From DATHWB01 sp035544575 (GTDB taxonomy: Bacteria > Actinomycetota > Acidimicrobiia > Spongiisociales > ZC4RG35), in assembly GCA_035544575.1 (NCBI GenBank), contig DATKEC010000125.1, positions 1 through 12,673 of the forward strand: a DNA stretch of 12,673 bases. Direction: 5' to 3'. The notes under the pieces were generated by a model, which had not been told where the DNA came from, did not search any database, and was given only the letters and a program-made list of their open reading frames with translations. Below are positions 5,461 through 12,427 of this stretch, one piece after another; within the stretch, counting starts at the first letter, position 1, and every line of letters starts with the position of its first letter. The translations under genes and the position numbers were made by a program.

Positions 5461-8400
5461 ATGACTGAAGGTCTGCGGATCGAGCGCCGGTTCACCACTG
5501 AGGGCGCCGACGTGTACGACTCGATCGAGTGGTCCCAGCGGGACTCTCGCATCGCCAACCCCGACGGCTCTGTTGTCTTCGAGATGACCGATGCCGAGAT
5601 CCCTGCCGGTTGGTCCCAGGTCGCCGCAGACATCATGGTCTCGAAGTATTTCCGCAAGGCCGGCGTCCCGCAGGTCGATGCCGCCGGCAACCCGATCATC
5701 GACGACAACGGTGAGCCGGTGACGGGTCCCGAGGTCTCTGCCAAGCAGGTCTTCGACCGGCTGGCCGGGACGTGGCGTTCGTGGGGCGAGAATCACGGAT
5801 ACTTCGGCACCGCCGGGGACGCCGAGGCGTTCGAAGACGAGTTGAAGTACATGCTCGCCACCCAGGTGGCCGCGCCCAACTCCCCGCAGTGGTTCAACAC
5901 CGGGATCCACCATGCCTACGGCATCGCCGGCCCCGCCCAGGGCTTTTGGTATGTCGATCCCGAGAGCGAGGAGCTCGTCTCCTCTCCCGACTCGTACTCC
6001 CGGCCGGCGCCCCACGCCTGCTTCATCCTCAGCGTCAAGGACGACCTCGTCAACGACGGCGGGATCATGGACTTGTGGGTCCGCGAAGCACGCATCTTCA
6101 AGTTCGGTTCCGGTGCAGGTTCGAACTTCTCCTCGATCCGCGGTGAGAACGAGTTGCTCTCCGGTGGCGGCAAGTCCTCCGGCGTGATGTCCTTCCTCAA
6201 GATCGGAGACCGGGCGGCCGGAGCCATCAAGTCGGGCGGAACCACCCGCCGGGCCGCCAAGATGGTCATCCTCGACGTGGACCATCCCGACGTCGAGACC
6301 TTCGCCGCCTGGAAGAAGGTCGAAGAGGACAAGGCCCGTCTACTGATCGAAAAGGGCGGGTTCGCCGCCGACTTCAACGGCGAGGCCTACGCCACCGTCT
6401 CGGGTCAGAACTCGAACAACTCGGTACGCGTCACCGCCGACTTCATCCAGGCGGTCGCCGACGATGCCGACTGGGATCTGATCGAGCGAACCACCGGAAA
6501 GGTCCGCAAGACGATCCGGGCCCGTGACCTGTGGCGCACGATCTCCGACGCCGCCTGGGCATGTGCCGACCCCGGCCTGCAGTTCGACACGACGATCAAC
6601 GAGTGGCACACCTGCCCCGAGGGGGGCCGGATCAAGGCGTCGAATCCGTGCTCGGAGTACATGTTCCTCGACGACACCGCCTGCAACCTGGCTTCGCTCA
6701 ACCTGGTGAAGTTCGAGACTGCCGACGGCGGGTTCGACCTCGAGGCCTATCAGCACGCCATCCGTCTGTGGACGATCGTGCTCGAGATCTCGGTCACGAT
6801 GGCCCACTTCCCCAGCCGCGAGATCGCCCAGAAGAGCTACGACTACCGCACGCTGGGTCTCGGGTACGCCAACCTCGGATCACTCTTGATGCGGCAGGGA
6901 ATCGCCTACGACTCGGACAATGGCCGGGCGATCGCCGGGGCTCTCACCGCGATCCTCACCGGGTACTCCTATGCCACGAGTGCGGAGATGGCGTCCGTGG
7001 TAGGAGCGTTCCCGCGCTATTCCGAGAACGCCGACCACATGCTGCGGGTGATTCGCAACCATCGCCGCGCCGCCTACGACGCTCCAGCCGAGGACTATGA
7101 GGGCATCAGCACCATGGTCATGGGCATCGACGCCGACCGCGTGCCGGCCGACATCCTCGCCGGTGCCCGCCAGTCGTGGGATCTTGCTCTTTCGCTCGGC
7201 GAGAAGCACGGATACCGCAACGCCCAGGCGACGCTGCTGGCACCGACGGGCACCATCGGGCTGTTGATGGACTGCGACACGACGGGCGTCGAGCCGGACT
7301 TCGCACTCGTGAAGTTCAAGAAGCTCGCCGGAGGGGGCTATTTCAAGATCGCCAACCAGTCGGTGGCGCCGGCGCTGCGCACGCTCGGCTACTCCGAAAC
7401 CGAGATCGCCGAGATGGTCACGTCGATCGTCGGCACCTCGAGCTTCGAAAGCGCCCCGCACATCAACCGTGTGACGCTGGCTGAGAAGGGATTCACCGCA
7501 GAGGAGATCGCCCAACTCGAGCGCCAGCTTCCATCGGTCTTCGAGTTGAAGCACGCCTTCAACGTCTTCGTGGTCGGTGAGGCCGCCCTCCAGCGGCTCG
7601 GGTTCGAACTGGACGAATACACCTCATGGGAATTCGACCTGCTCTCGGCCCTCGGGTTCAACAAGGCACAGATCCGCGAGGCCAACGACCACATCTGTGG
7701 ACGGCAGACCATCGAGGGCGCCCCGTATCTCAAGGACGAGCACCTGTCGGTCTTCGACACCGCCAACCGGAACGGTCACTACGGGGAGCGGTTCATCCAT
7801 CACACCGGACACATCCGGATGATGGCCGCCGCCCAGCCATTCATCTCGGGCGCGATCTCCAAGACGATCAACATGCCGAACGAGGTCACGGTCGCCGACA
7901 TCGAGCAGGCCTACATGATGTCGAACGATCTCGGGCTGAAGGCGATGGCGCTGTACCGGGACGGGTCGAAGGCCAGCCAGCCGTTGTCGTCGATGTCGGA
8001 CGAAGGCGACGACAACGACGACGACAGCGCCGAGTTCACCGCCGCCCTGGAAGCCGAGAAGAAGCTGGCATGGGGAGCGATTCCTGCCGGGATGAGCCCG
8101 ACCCAGGCGTACGCCGCCGGCATGCGCCCGCCGCGCTTCCTCCTGCCCTCCCGTCGCCACGGGTTCAACCAGGAGGCTCGCATCGGGGGCCACAAAGTGT
8201 TCCTGCGCACCGGCGAGTACGAGGACGGAACGCTGGGTGAGATCTTCATCGATCTCGCCAAGGAAGGTGCGACGCTGAAGGGCATCCTCTCGTGCTTTGC
8301 CATCGCCGTGAGCAAGGGTCTGCAGTACGGGGTGCCGCTCGAAGAGTTCGTCAACACGTTCACGTTCCAGACCTTCGAGCCCCGCGGCATGGTGGAGGGC

Positions 8401-8880
8401 CATCCCAACATCAAGATGTCGAACTCGATCGTCGACTACGTCTTCCGGGCCCTCGGGGTCGAGTACCTCCACCGCGACGAGCTGGCCCAGGTGCCGCCGA
8501 ACCGCGAGGGTGACCTGCCCGAGCCTCCGACCGGACTCGCCGTCGAAGCCGGGATTCAGCTCGATCTCGACGATGCCGCCGCCGAAGCCGACGTCGACAC
8601 GGTCCAGCGGGCGGCCACGCTGGCCGACGGCCCGGTGACGGCACCGGCCGCGCCCGAGCCTGCCCCGCGCCCGAGCGGTTCGAACGGGGCGGTCAGGACA
8701 ATGGCGGCGGTGACGATGGGGTCGACCCGCACGGTCGACGCCGGGACGGCGAGCATGCAGTCGGCGCTGTCCGAGATGATGGGCGACGCACCCCTGTGCG
8801 ACACCTGCGGCCACATCACGGTCCGCAACGGCTCGTGCTTCAAGTGCCTCAACTGCGGAAACTCCCTCGGCTGCAGCTGA
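5461..8880 (+). CDS. nrdJ: Adenosylcobalamin-dependent (class II) ribonucleoside-diphosphate reductase
   Basis: This enzyme of 1139 residues makes deoxyribonucleotides in the cytoplasm, using coenzyme B12 instead of a tyrosyl radical, so it needs no oxygen and no small subunit. Catalytic features: C187 in HACFILSV and C408 in TACNLASLNL form the reducible pair, and C397 in N-P-C-S-E (395-399) is the thiyl-radical residue; the 11-residue C397-C408 spacing is as in known NrdJ enzymes. TGTIGLLMDCDTTGVEPDFAL (from about residue 597) and the GGGYFKIANQSV stretch are typical. An acidic linker (about 846-858) leads to a TSCPD-type domain (about 905-1010), a Pro/Ala-rich linker, and a C-terminal cysteine cluster (1113, 1116, 1126, 1129, 1132, 1138) that should relay electrons from thioredoxin and/or bind zinc. 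ATG 5461 has AGAGG 7 nt upstream. There is no ATP-cone and no intein. It is controlled by the NrdR boxes upstream and transcribed alone. Confidence 0.97.
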   Translation: MTEGLRIERRFTTEGADVYDSIEWSQRDSRIANPDGSVVFEMTDAEIPAGWSQVAADIMVSKYFRKAGVPQVDAAGNPIIDDNGEPVTGPEVSAKQVFDRLAGTWRSWGENHGYFGTAGDAEAFEDELKYMLATQVAAPNSPQWFNTGIHHAYGIAGPAQGFWYVDPESEELVSSPDSYSRPAPHACFILSVKDDLVNDGGIMDLWVREARIFKFGSGAGSNFSSIRGENELLSGGGKSSGVMSFLKIGDRAAGAIKSGGTTRRAAKMVILDVDHPDVETFAAWKKVEEDKARLLIEKGGFAADFNGEAYATVSGQNSNNSVRVTADFIQAVADDADWDLIERTTGKVRKTIRARDLWRTISDAAWACADPGLQFDTTINEWHTCPEGGRIKASNPCSEYMFLDDTACNLASLNLVKFETADGGFDLEAYQHAIRLWTIVLEISVTMAHFPSREIAQKSYDYRTLGLGYANLGSLLMRQGIAYDSDNGRAIAGALTAILTGYSYATSAEMASVVGAFPRYSENADHMLRVIRNHRRAAYDAPAEDYEGISTMVMGIDADRVPADILAGARQSWDLALSLGEKHGYRNAQATLLAPTGTIGLLMDCDTTGVEPDFALVKFKKLAGGGYFKIANQSVAPALRTLGYSETEIAEMVTSIVGTSSFESAPHINRVTLAEKGFTAEEIAQLERQLPSVFELKHAFNVFVVGEAALQRLGFELDEYTSWEFDLLSALGFNKAQIREANDHICGRQTIEGAPYLKDEHLSVFDTANRNGHYGERFIHHTGHIRMMAAAQPFISGAISKTINMPNEVTVADIEQAYMMSNDLGLKAMALYRDGSKASQPLSSMSDEGDDNDDDSAEFTAALEAEKKLAWGAIPAGMSPTQAYAAGMRPPRFLLPSRRHGFNQEARIGGHKVFLRTGEYEDGTLGEIFIDLAKEGATLKGILSCFAIAVSKGLQYGVPLEEFVNTFTFQTFEPRGMVEGHPNIKMSNSIVDYVFRALGVEYLHRDELAQVPPNREGDLPEPPTGLAVEAGIQLDLDDAAAEADVDTVQRAATLADGPVTAPAAPEPAPRPSGSNGAVRTMAAVTMGSTRTVDAGTASMQSALSEMMGDAPLCDTCGHITVRNGSCFKCLNCGNSLGCS

Positions 8881-8886
8881 CCGCCA

Positions 8887-8945
8887 AAAGTCCCCGCGTA
8901 CCCAGGGTTAGATCGGACGTATACGTCCGATCTAGCCCAGGGAAG
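8887..8945. repeat. 59-bp palindromic repeat, copy 1
   Basis: It is identical over 59 bp to 11166-11224 and in the same orientation. The core is a 26-bp perfect palindrome centred on CGTA/TACG (8909-8934), flanked by GGG/CCC and then CCC/GGG pairs around single A-A mismatches, so a long hairpin of about 20 pairs per arm is possible. It starts 6 nt after the nrdJ stop and ends 11 nt before the stop of the opposing membrane-protein gene, filling the convergent gap. It probably works as a bidirectional terminator here, whatever its origin (REP- or MITE-like). Confidence 0.85.
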
Positions 8946-8956
8946 CGTGCAGATTC

Positions 8957-9577
8957 TTAGCCCGAACCGCGGAAGCGCATCAGCCCGGTGTGGGTGAGCC
9001 CGTAGGTGACACTGAGGGCGGTGACGTACCCGAAGAACTCGGCGAGGAGGACCCAACCCTCGGTGGGGACGTCGACCAACCCGACGGTCGAGAGGTTGAA
9101 CCCGAGGAGAAGCATCAGCACGGAGATGGTGGCTGATGCGGCGCCGAATCCACGCCAGCCTGCCTTGTAGACCAGCGCGAGGAGGCCGGCCCAACCCAGC
9201 GTGAACGCGATCATGAGCGGCAACGTCTCGCTCATGGGGATCGGGTTCCCTCCCGACGATTCAACCATCTCGGCCATCGTGATGATCGGCTCGTAGATGA
9301 TCGCCGACGCCAGAGCCAAGAGCCCGAACATGATGTTGAACAGAGCGATGAATCCCCACCAGGTGCGCCACGACGGGTTCGGGACGAGCGTGGCGTAACA
9401 CCATGCCAGGCAGAGGCCGCAGGCGGCGCCGGCGATGGCCATGATCGGGAACATCCACCAGATCGAGTTGATGAAGATCTGATGGAGGGTCGTGAAGACC
9501 AGCACCGCCACGACACCAGCGACGGCACCCGCGGCGAGCTCCCGAGCTTGCACGCCGTCCGGGGATTCAGTCAGCAT
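8957..9577 (-). CDS. Multi-pass membrane protein of unknown function (second gene of TetR-linked pair)
   Basis: The protein has 206 residues from ATG 9577 (MLTESPDGVQARELAAG). The open frame reaches back to 9739, but the extra part overlaps the upstream gene and reads as hydrophilic non-coding sequence, so the shorter form is preferred even though its ribosome site is weak. About six hydrophobic segments are visible: roughly 13-36, 42-63, 73-96, 120-137, 145-165 and 176-196. A conspicuous W-W pair (40-41) and YEPIITMAEMVES (95-107) lie between segments. There are no transporter, enzyme or signal motifs that I recognise. It follows the larger membrane protein by 37 bp on the same strand and is almost certainly co-transcribed and TetR-controlled, so it may be a partner subunit. 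Confidence 0.75.
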   Translation of the reverse strand: MLTESPDGVQARELAAGAVAGVVAVLVFTTLHQIFINSIWWMFPIMAIAGAACGLCLAWCYATLVPNPSWRTWWGFIALFNIMFGLLALASAIIYEPIITMAEMVESSGGNPIPMSETLPLMIAFTLGWAGLLALVYKAGWRGFGAASATISVLMLLLGFNLSTVGLVDVPTEGWVLLAEFFGYVTALSVTYGLTHTGLMRFRGSG

Positions 9578-9614
9578 CTCACGGTCATTATCACCCAGCG
9601 TCTGCGACGCCTGC

Positions 9615-10490
9615 TCACCCGCTGTAAGCGAGCGGCGCAGTGTCGGCTGATCGCCGATATCTGCGCTCACCGAGTGCCAGCCATGCGAGTCCGAACCCGA
9701 CCATCGTGACCCCCCAAAGAGCACCCTGGCTAGAGACAACGTTGGGATGGGTGATGAATCCGGCCCCCATGAGGACAGTCAGGAACGTTCCGGTCCAGAC
9801 CGAGTATCTCCAGCCGGGGAGAGCGCTGGCACCGAGTGCGAGCACGAGGAGAAGCACCAGACCGTATTCACCCATGAAGTTGTAGTGCAGTCCCTGCCAG
9901 TGAGGATCTCCTTCGACCCCTGACGCCTGAAGTCCGACCTGATCGACGATCAGCCACACCGTGGGGACCGCTGCGATGGCACCAAGCGTCAGCATCCTCC
10001 GATCCCATGACCTGGGGGGAGACCGGAAGAGGTTGGCAGGGTGGAGCAGCCCTGCCAGCAGCGCCAGTCCGATCACCGCGAACACAGGGGGCGGGATCCG
10101 TGAGACATCCACGAACGGGTAGGTCAGCGTCACGACGGCCATTCCCCCGGTCGCCTGCCACATCGGTGCGACCTTGTTCATCGGTCTCCTGAGTTGCCAC
10201 GCCAGCCCGAACATGAATGACCAGTGGGTTGCTGCAATCGCCAGATAGTGGATCGTGTGAGACGAGAAGTCTCCGATCGTGATGTGGTCGAACTCGAGTT
10301 GGGACGCGTAGAAGGTCTCGAGGAATCCGTCAGGAGCCCATGCCAGGAAGGGAAAGAGGTTGACCTTCCAGAAGGTCACGGTAACGCCTAGAAACAAGAC
10401 GCTGACGATGGTGCGAAACGCGAGTGCGCGCCGAGAAACCTGCGTTGGTGGGGTGGTGTCGACCGCTATCCGTGCCTTGCCTTGATCCAT
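9615..10490 (-). CDS. Multi-pass membrane protein of unknown function (first gene of TetR-linked pair)
   Basis: The protein has 291 residues from ATG 10490. GTG 10496 and ATG 10493 are in-frame alternatives, but GGAAG has its best spacing (5 nt) to 10490. Eight hydrophobic helices are likely, near residues 22-41, 81-100, 110-129, 132-151, 166-185, 206-226, 228-247 and 254-273. Between helices 1 and 2 is a longer loop with QLEFDHITIGDFSSHTIHY. Several His residues lie near helix ends (69, 78, 81, 89, 150, 202, 248), and GLHYNFMGEYGL precedes helix 6. The first gene of a divergent TetR-controlled unit is often an efflux or lipid-modifying protein, but no such motif is present and I cannot name a family. 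Confidence 0.8.
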   Translation of the reverse strand: MDQGKARIAVDTTPPTQVSRRALAFRTIVSVLFLGVTVTFWKVNLFPFLAWAPDGFLETFYASQLEFDHITIGDFSSHTIHYLAIAATHWSFMFGLAWQLRRPMNKVAPMWQATGGMAVVTLTYPFVDVSRIPPPVFAVIGLALLAGLLHPANLFRSPPRSWDRRMLTLGAIAAVPTVWLIVDQVGLQASGVEGDPHWQGLHYNFMGEYGLVLLLVLALGASALPGWRYSVWTGTFLTVLMGAGFITHPNVVSSQGALWGVTMVGFGLAWLALGERRYRRSADTAPLAYSG

Positions 10491-10510
10491 CATCACTTCC
10501 GTACAGCGTC

Positions 10511-10527
10511 ACTAGAGAATATCTAGT
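10511..10527. promoter_or_regulatory. TetR-type operator in the divergent intergenic region
   Basis: ACTAGA-gaata-TCTAGT is a perfect 6+6 inverted repeat with a 5-bp centre, extendable by GT/AC at 10508-10509 and 10529-10530. It is the only strong palindrome in the 79-bp gap between the TetR gene and the membrane-protein gene, and it covers the -10 box of the latter. Binding by the adjacent TetR protein is inferred. Confidence 0.65.
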
Positions 10528-10544
10528 TACACTGTATTCGTCAA
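10516..10544 (-). promoter_or_regulatory. Promoter of the membrane-protein pair
   Basis: On the minus strand TTGACG (10544-10539), a 17-nt spacer and TATTCT (10521-10516) form a near-consensus sigma-70-type promoter. Transcription would begin near 10509, leaving a leader of under 20 nt. The operator overlaps the -10 box, the classic layout for repression. Confidence 0.6.
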
Positions 10545-10569
10545 GTGCGACTGTAGGCTTCGACCGACG

Positions 10570-11190
10570 ATGACCCTCCGAGATCGACAGAAGGAGCAGG
10601 GGCGCGCCCTGATCCGTGACGCCGCCGAGGAACTCTTCATCTCGAACGGCTACACCGCGACCCCTGTGACGGCGATCGCGGAGAAGGCGGGCGTTGCCGA
10701 GAAGACGGTGTACAACCTGTTCGAGACCAAGTCGGGCCTTCTCATCGACCTGTTTCGAAACCGGGTGCTGGGAGCGAGAGACGAATCGATCGAACGCCAA
10801 CATGACGAGGTCGAGACACCGACTGAGGCCGACGAGATCATCGACCGCTTCTGCTCGACCAACGAGAAGGTGGCAGCGAGGGCGATGCCACTCGTTCGAG
10901 TGGTGATCGAGGCGGCAGCGGTGGACTCCGAGGTCGCCCGTCTCGCTAACGCGCAGGAGCAGTTCCGATTCGAGGATCAGTCCTCCCTCCTGACGGCGCT
11001 CCGAGACCAGGGACATCTCCGAACGGACCGTCCGTTTGAAGAACTGCAGCGGAGCTTGTGGTTGGCAGCCGCGCCCGAACTCGTCATCAAGGCAATCGAT
11101 GCCGGCTGGACCCTCGAAGACCACACCGAGTGGACCAAGCAGATCCTCAAAGCCCTCCTCCTCCCAAAGTCCCCGCGTACCCAGGGTTAG
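10570..11190 (+). CDS. TetR-family transcriptional regulator
   Basis: The protein has 206 residues. The N-terminal DNA-binding domain is clear: AAEELFISNGYTATPVTAIAEKAGVAEKTVYNLFETKSGLL (residues 18-58), with the recognition helix at VAEKTVYNLF. The rest is an all-helical ligand-binding domain with no family-specific motif visible. It is divergent from two membrane-protein genes with a palindrome between them, so it most likely represses them and perhaps itself, with an unknown ligand as inducer. A TAGGCT box (10554-10559) 10 nt before ATG could be its -10. Oddity: the last residues (K-S-P-R-T-Q-G) and the TAG stop are encoded by the second copy of the 59-bp repeat, so the native C-terminus seems to have been replaced, after L-K-A-L-L-L-P, without harm to the core. 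Confidence 0.93.
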   Translation: MTLRDRQKEQGRALIRDAAEELFISNGYTATPVTAIAEKAGVAEKTVYNLFETKSGLLIDLFRNRVLGARDESIERQHDEVETPTEADEIIDRFCSTNEKVAARAMPLVRVVIEAAAVDSEVARLANAQEQFRFEDQSSLLTALRDQGHLRTDRPFEELQRSLWLAAAPELVIKAIDAGWTLEDHTEWTKQILKALLLPKSPRTQG

Positions 11191-11224
11191 ATCGGACGTA
11201 TACGTCCGATCTAGCCCAGGGAAG
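11166..11224. repeat. 59-bp palindromic repeat, copy 2 (overlaps the TetR 3' end)
   Basis: It is identical over 59 bp to 8887-8945 and in the same orientation; the 26-bp palindromic core is at 11188-11213. It overlaps the last 25 bp of the TetR gene, and the TAG inside the repeat (11188-11190) ends the protein. Similarity stops sharply on both sides apart from CC/CG-level resemblance. As at copy 1, the hairpin directly follows a + strand gene and would terminate its transcript. Confidence 0.85.
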
Positions 11225-11239
11225 ACGCGAGCTGACGGC

Positions 11240-11467
11240 TCAGTCCCATGCCGCTGCGATCACCGAGCGATAGGAGCGCCGTACGAGACCTCGCACCTCC
11301 GGATCAGCAGCGGAACATCCCGCAGTAGGAGCGGCACCGGCCTGACGACGGCTACGCCAGCATCTCGAAGATGACGTTGTGCCCACGCGGCCTAGGTTGC
11401 AGGCCGTCGACGTCGACGAATCGGGCGAGCAGCGCGGTCGCAGCGTCAAGGTCGACGCCGGGCAAGG
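11240..11467 (-). pseudogene. Possible remnants of minus-strand gene ends
   Basis: Two short minus-strand stretches look like genuine C-termini. 11467-11352 reads PGVDLDAATALLARFVDV and then DGLQPRPRGHNVIFEMLA before a TAG. In another frame, about 11341-11240 reads AADPEVRGLVRRSYRSVIAA and then AWD before a TGA. Both have the GC-rich third positions of real genes, but neither has an upstream body: the first runs into the HNH gene on the opposite strand. They could be debris left by an insertion or deletion, or chance. The parent genes are not recognised. No intact gene is seen in 11225-11467. Confidence 0.22.
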
Positions 11468-11950
11468 ATGGGCTACTACGTCCTCGATGATCCGACGAAC
11501 TTCACCGGCGATCAGGCGACGCGCCGACCCATCTCGAAGAAGTTCCGCGAGTCGCTGTTCCTCAAACATGACTTTCGCTGTTCTGTGTGCAGAGGTCAGT
11601 ACAGCAGCCGGATCCTGCAGGCTGATCACCGCGTGCCGTTTGCGGTCGCCGGGGACCCTGAAGGCGATTTTCGGATCGAAGACTTCATGCCGCTTTGCCC
11701 GTCTGACCAACGGGCAAAATCATACGAATGCGAGCGCTGCGTGGCTACAGCGCAACGGGACGCTCAGATCTGCAAAGGATGCCTGTGGGTGGATCCGACC
11801 TCGTACACCCACATCGCAACCCGACTGGAACGTCGCGTCACTATCGCTGCGCAGGGGGGTGAGATCACCGTCCTCGAGGTGTTTCTCCAACGCGTATCGC
11901 GAGCTGGCGGGGACGCAATCGCTGTGCTCCGCGATCTGCTCAAGCGGTAG
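11468..11950 (+). CDS. HNH endonuclease, restriction-type
   Basis: The protein has 160 residues from ATG 11468; the frame is closed by TAG 11393-11395 upstream and no other start fits. AAGG abuts the ATG, so the ribosome site is poor. NFTGDQATRRPISKKFRESLF leads into the zinc/nuclease core: C38-x2-C41, LQADHRVPFAVAGD with D53-H54 (general base), FMPLCPSDQRAKS (73-85), C88-x2-C91, C102-x2-C105 and a Y-T-H-I-A segment with H115. This pattern matches HNH nucleases that accompany DNA methyltransferases in restriction systems, acting on double-stranded DNA with a divalent metal. From memory, relatives have N-R-A-K-S where this protein has Q81-R-A-K-S, so the middle N of H-N-H is replaced. No methyltransferase is in the window. 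It is either an orphan, a decayed nuclease or part of a system lost on its left side. Shorter than many relatives, it may lack an N-terminal domain. Confidence 0.8.
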   Translation: MGYYVLDDPTNFTGDQATRRPISKKFRESLFLKHDFRCSVCRGQYSSRILQADHRVPFAVAGDPEGDFRIEDFMPLCPSDQRAKSYECERCVATAQRDAQICKGCLWVDPTSYTHIATRLERRVTIAAQGGEITVLEVFLQRVSRAGGDAIAVLRDLLKR

Positions 11951-12089
11951 CTCCCGAGGCATTTGGCAGCTTCGAGTATGGCCGTGTTGCCAGGATGCGA
12001 AATGCCACACTCTCATGAGGTGGTTTTCCACGGAATAGAAGTGCGACTCACACACTCTCAGCTTTGCGTGTGGTCCTCGAAGGCAGAAA

Positions 12090-12123
12090 GAGGGGAGGAG
12101 GACCATGCGGTCCTCCTCCCCTC
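12090..12123. terminator. Perfect 15-bp GC-rich hairpin, likely bidirectional terminator
   Basis: GAGGGGAGGAGGACC (12090-12104), loop ATGC, then the exact complement (12109-12123). On the minus strand the stem is followed by TTTCT, a short T-rich tract; on the plus strand by GTCATCAT. It lies 140 bp after the HNH stop. The stretch 11951-12089 holds no gene I would support. Confidence 0.6.
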
Positions 12124-12142
12124 GTCATCATATGGTTTGGCG

Positions 12143-12364
12143 ATGACTGCGTGGCTGGCGAGTCGATGCGGCAGCGAGTCCCGTCGACCGGCTCCCGATG
12201 ACGTTCAGGCGATGCTCGTTCGGTGCGGATTCGAAGTCGCAGGCTCGCAGAGCGGAGGCGACGGGCCGCTAACCCGGTTCGCATGGGCCGACAAGCGCGA
12301 CCCCACGTTCATCGGCGACGAGCTTGACGCGCAAACTGATGCAGCCGATTTGAACTGGATCTGA
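12143..12364 (+). CDS. Small hypothetical protein
   Basis: The protein has 73 residues from ATG 12143 (MTAWLASRCGSESRRPAPDD). The same frame is open back to ATG 11963, but that would place the strong terminator-like hairpin inside the gene and the upstream part has poor coding bias, so the shorter start is preferred. No Shine-Dalgarno is visible. The middle part, DDVQAMLVRCGFEVAGS, and the acidic end ELDAQTDAADLNWI could be a small alpha/beta fold. No family is recognised and it may not be a real gene. Confidence 0.35.
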   Translation: MTAWLASRCGSESRRPAPDDVQAMLVRCGFEVAGSQSGGDGPLTRFAWADKRDPTFIGDELDAQTDAADLNWI

Positions 12365-12414
12365 GGGATGTGGCCACGAAGGCATCTACTTCCTACCGCG
12401 CAGCGGCTGGACCG

Positions 12415-12420
12415 TAGGCT
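12415..12420 (+). promoter_or_regulatory. -10 box TAGGCT before the lipoprotein gene (leaderless type)
   Basis: TAGGCT matches TAnnnT and ends 7 nt before ATG 12428, so transcription would start at the A of the start codon. The same hexamer precedes the TetR gene at 10554-10559. No -35 is evident. Confidence 0.4.
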
Positions 12421-12427
12421 TGCCTGG

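Noticed and set aside
7624..8814. Long antisense ORF (396 residues) over nrdJ, and the 381-residue plus ORF at 720-1865
   Set aside because: Both are Arg/Gly/Val/Ala-rich shadows of strongly coding opposite strands in GC-rich DNA.
5461..8880. Intein or fusion in the 1139-residue reductase
   Set aside because: The sequence is continuous NrdJ plus TSCPD-type and C-terminal Cys domains, with no intein splice motifs; the length is within the class II range.
8887..8945. Integron attC site
   Set aside because: GTTAGAT matches one core half-site, but the other half is ATCTAGC rather than ATCTAAC, the order is reversed, and there are no extrahelical bases; the core is a perfect palindrome.
8957..9739. 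260-residue start of the second membrane protein
   Set aside because: The extra 54 residues overlap the upstream membrane-protein gene by 125 bp and are hydrophilic with no coding character.
11240..11710. 156-residue minus-strand ORF opposite the HNH gene
   Set aside because: Most of it is antisense to a clear HNH protein and its middle is Ser/Arg/Cys-rich shadow sequence; only short end pieces look protein-like and these are kept as possible remnants.
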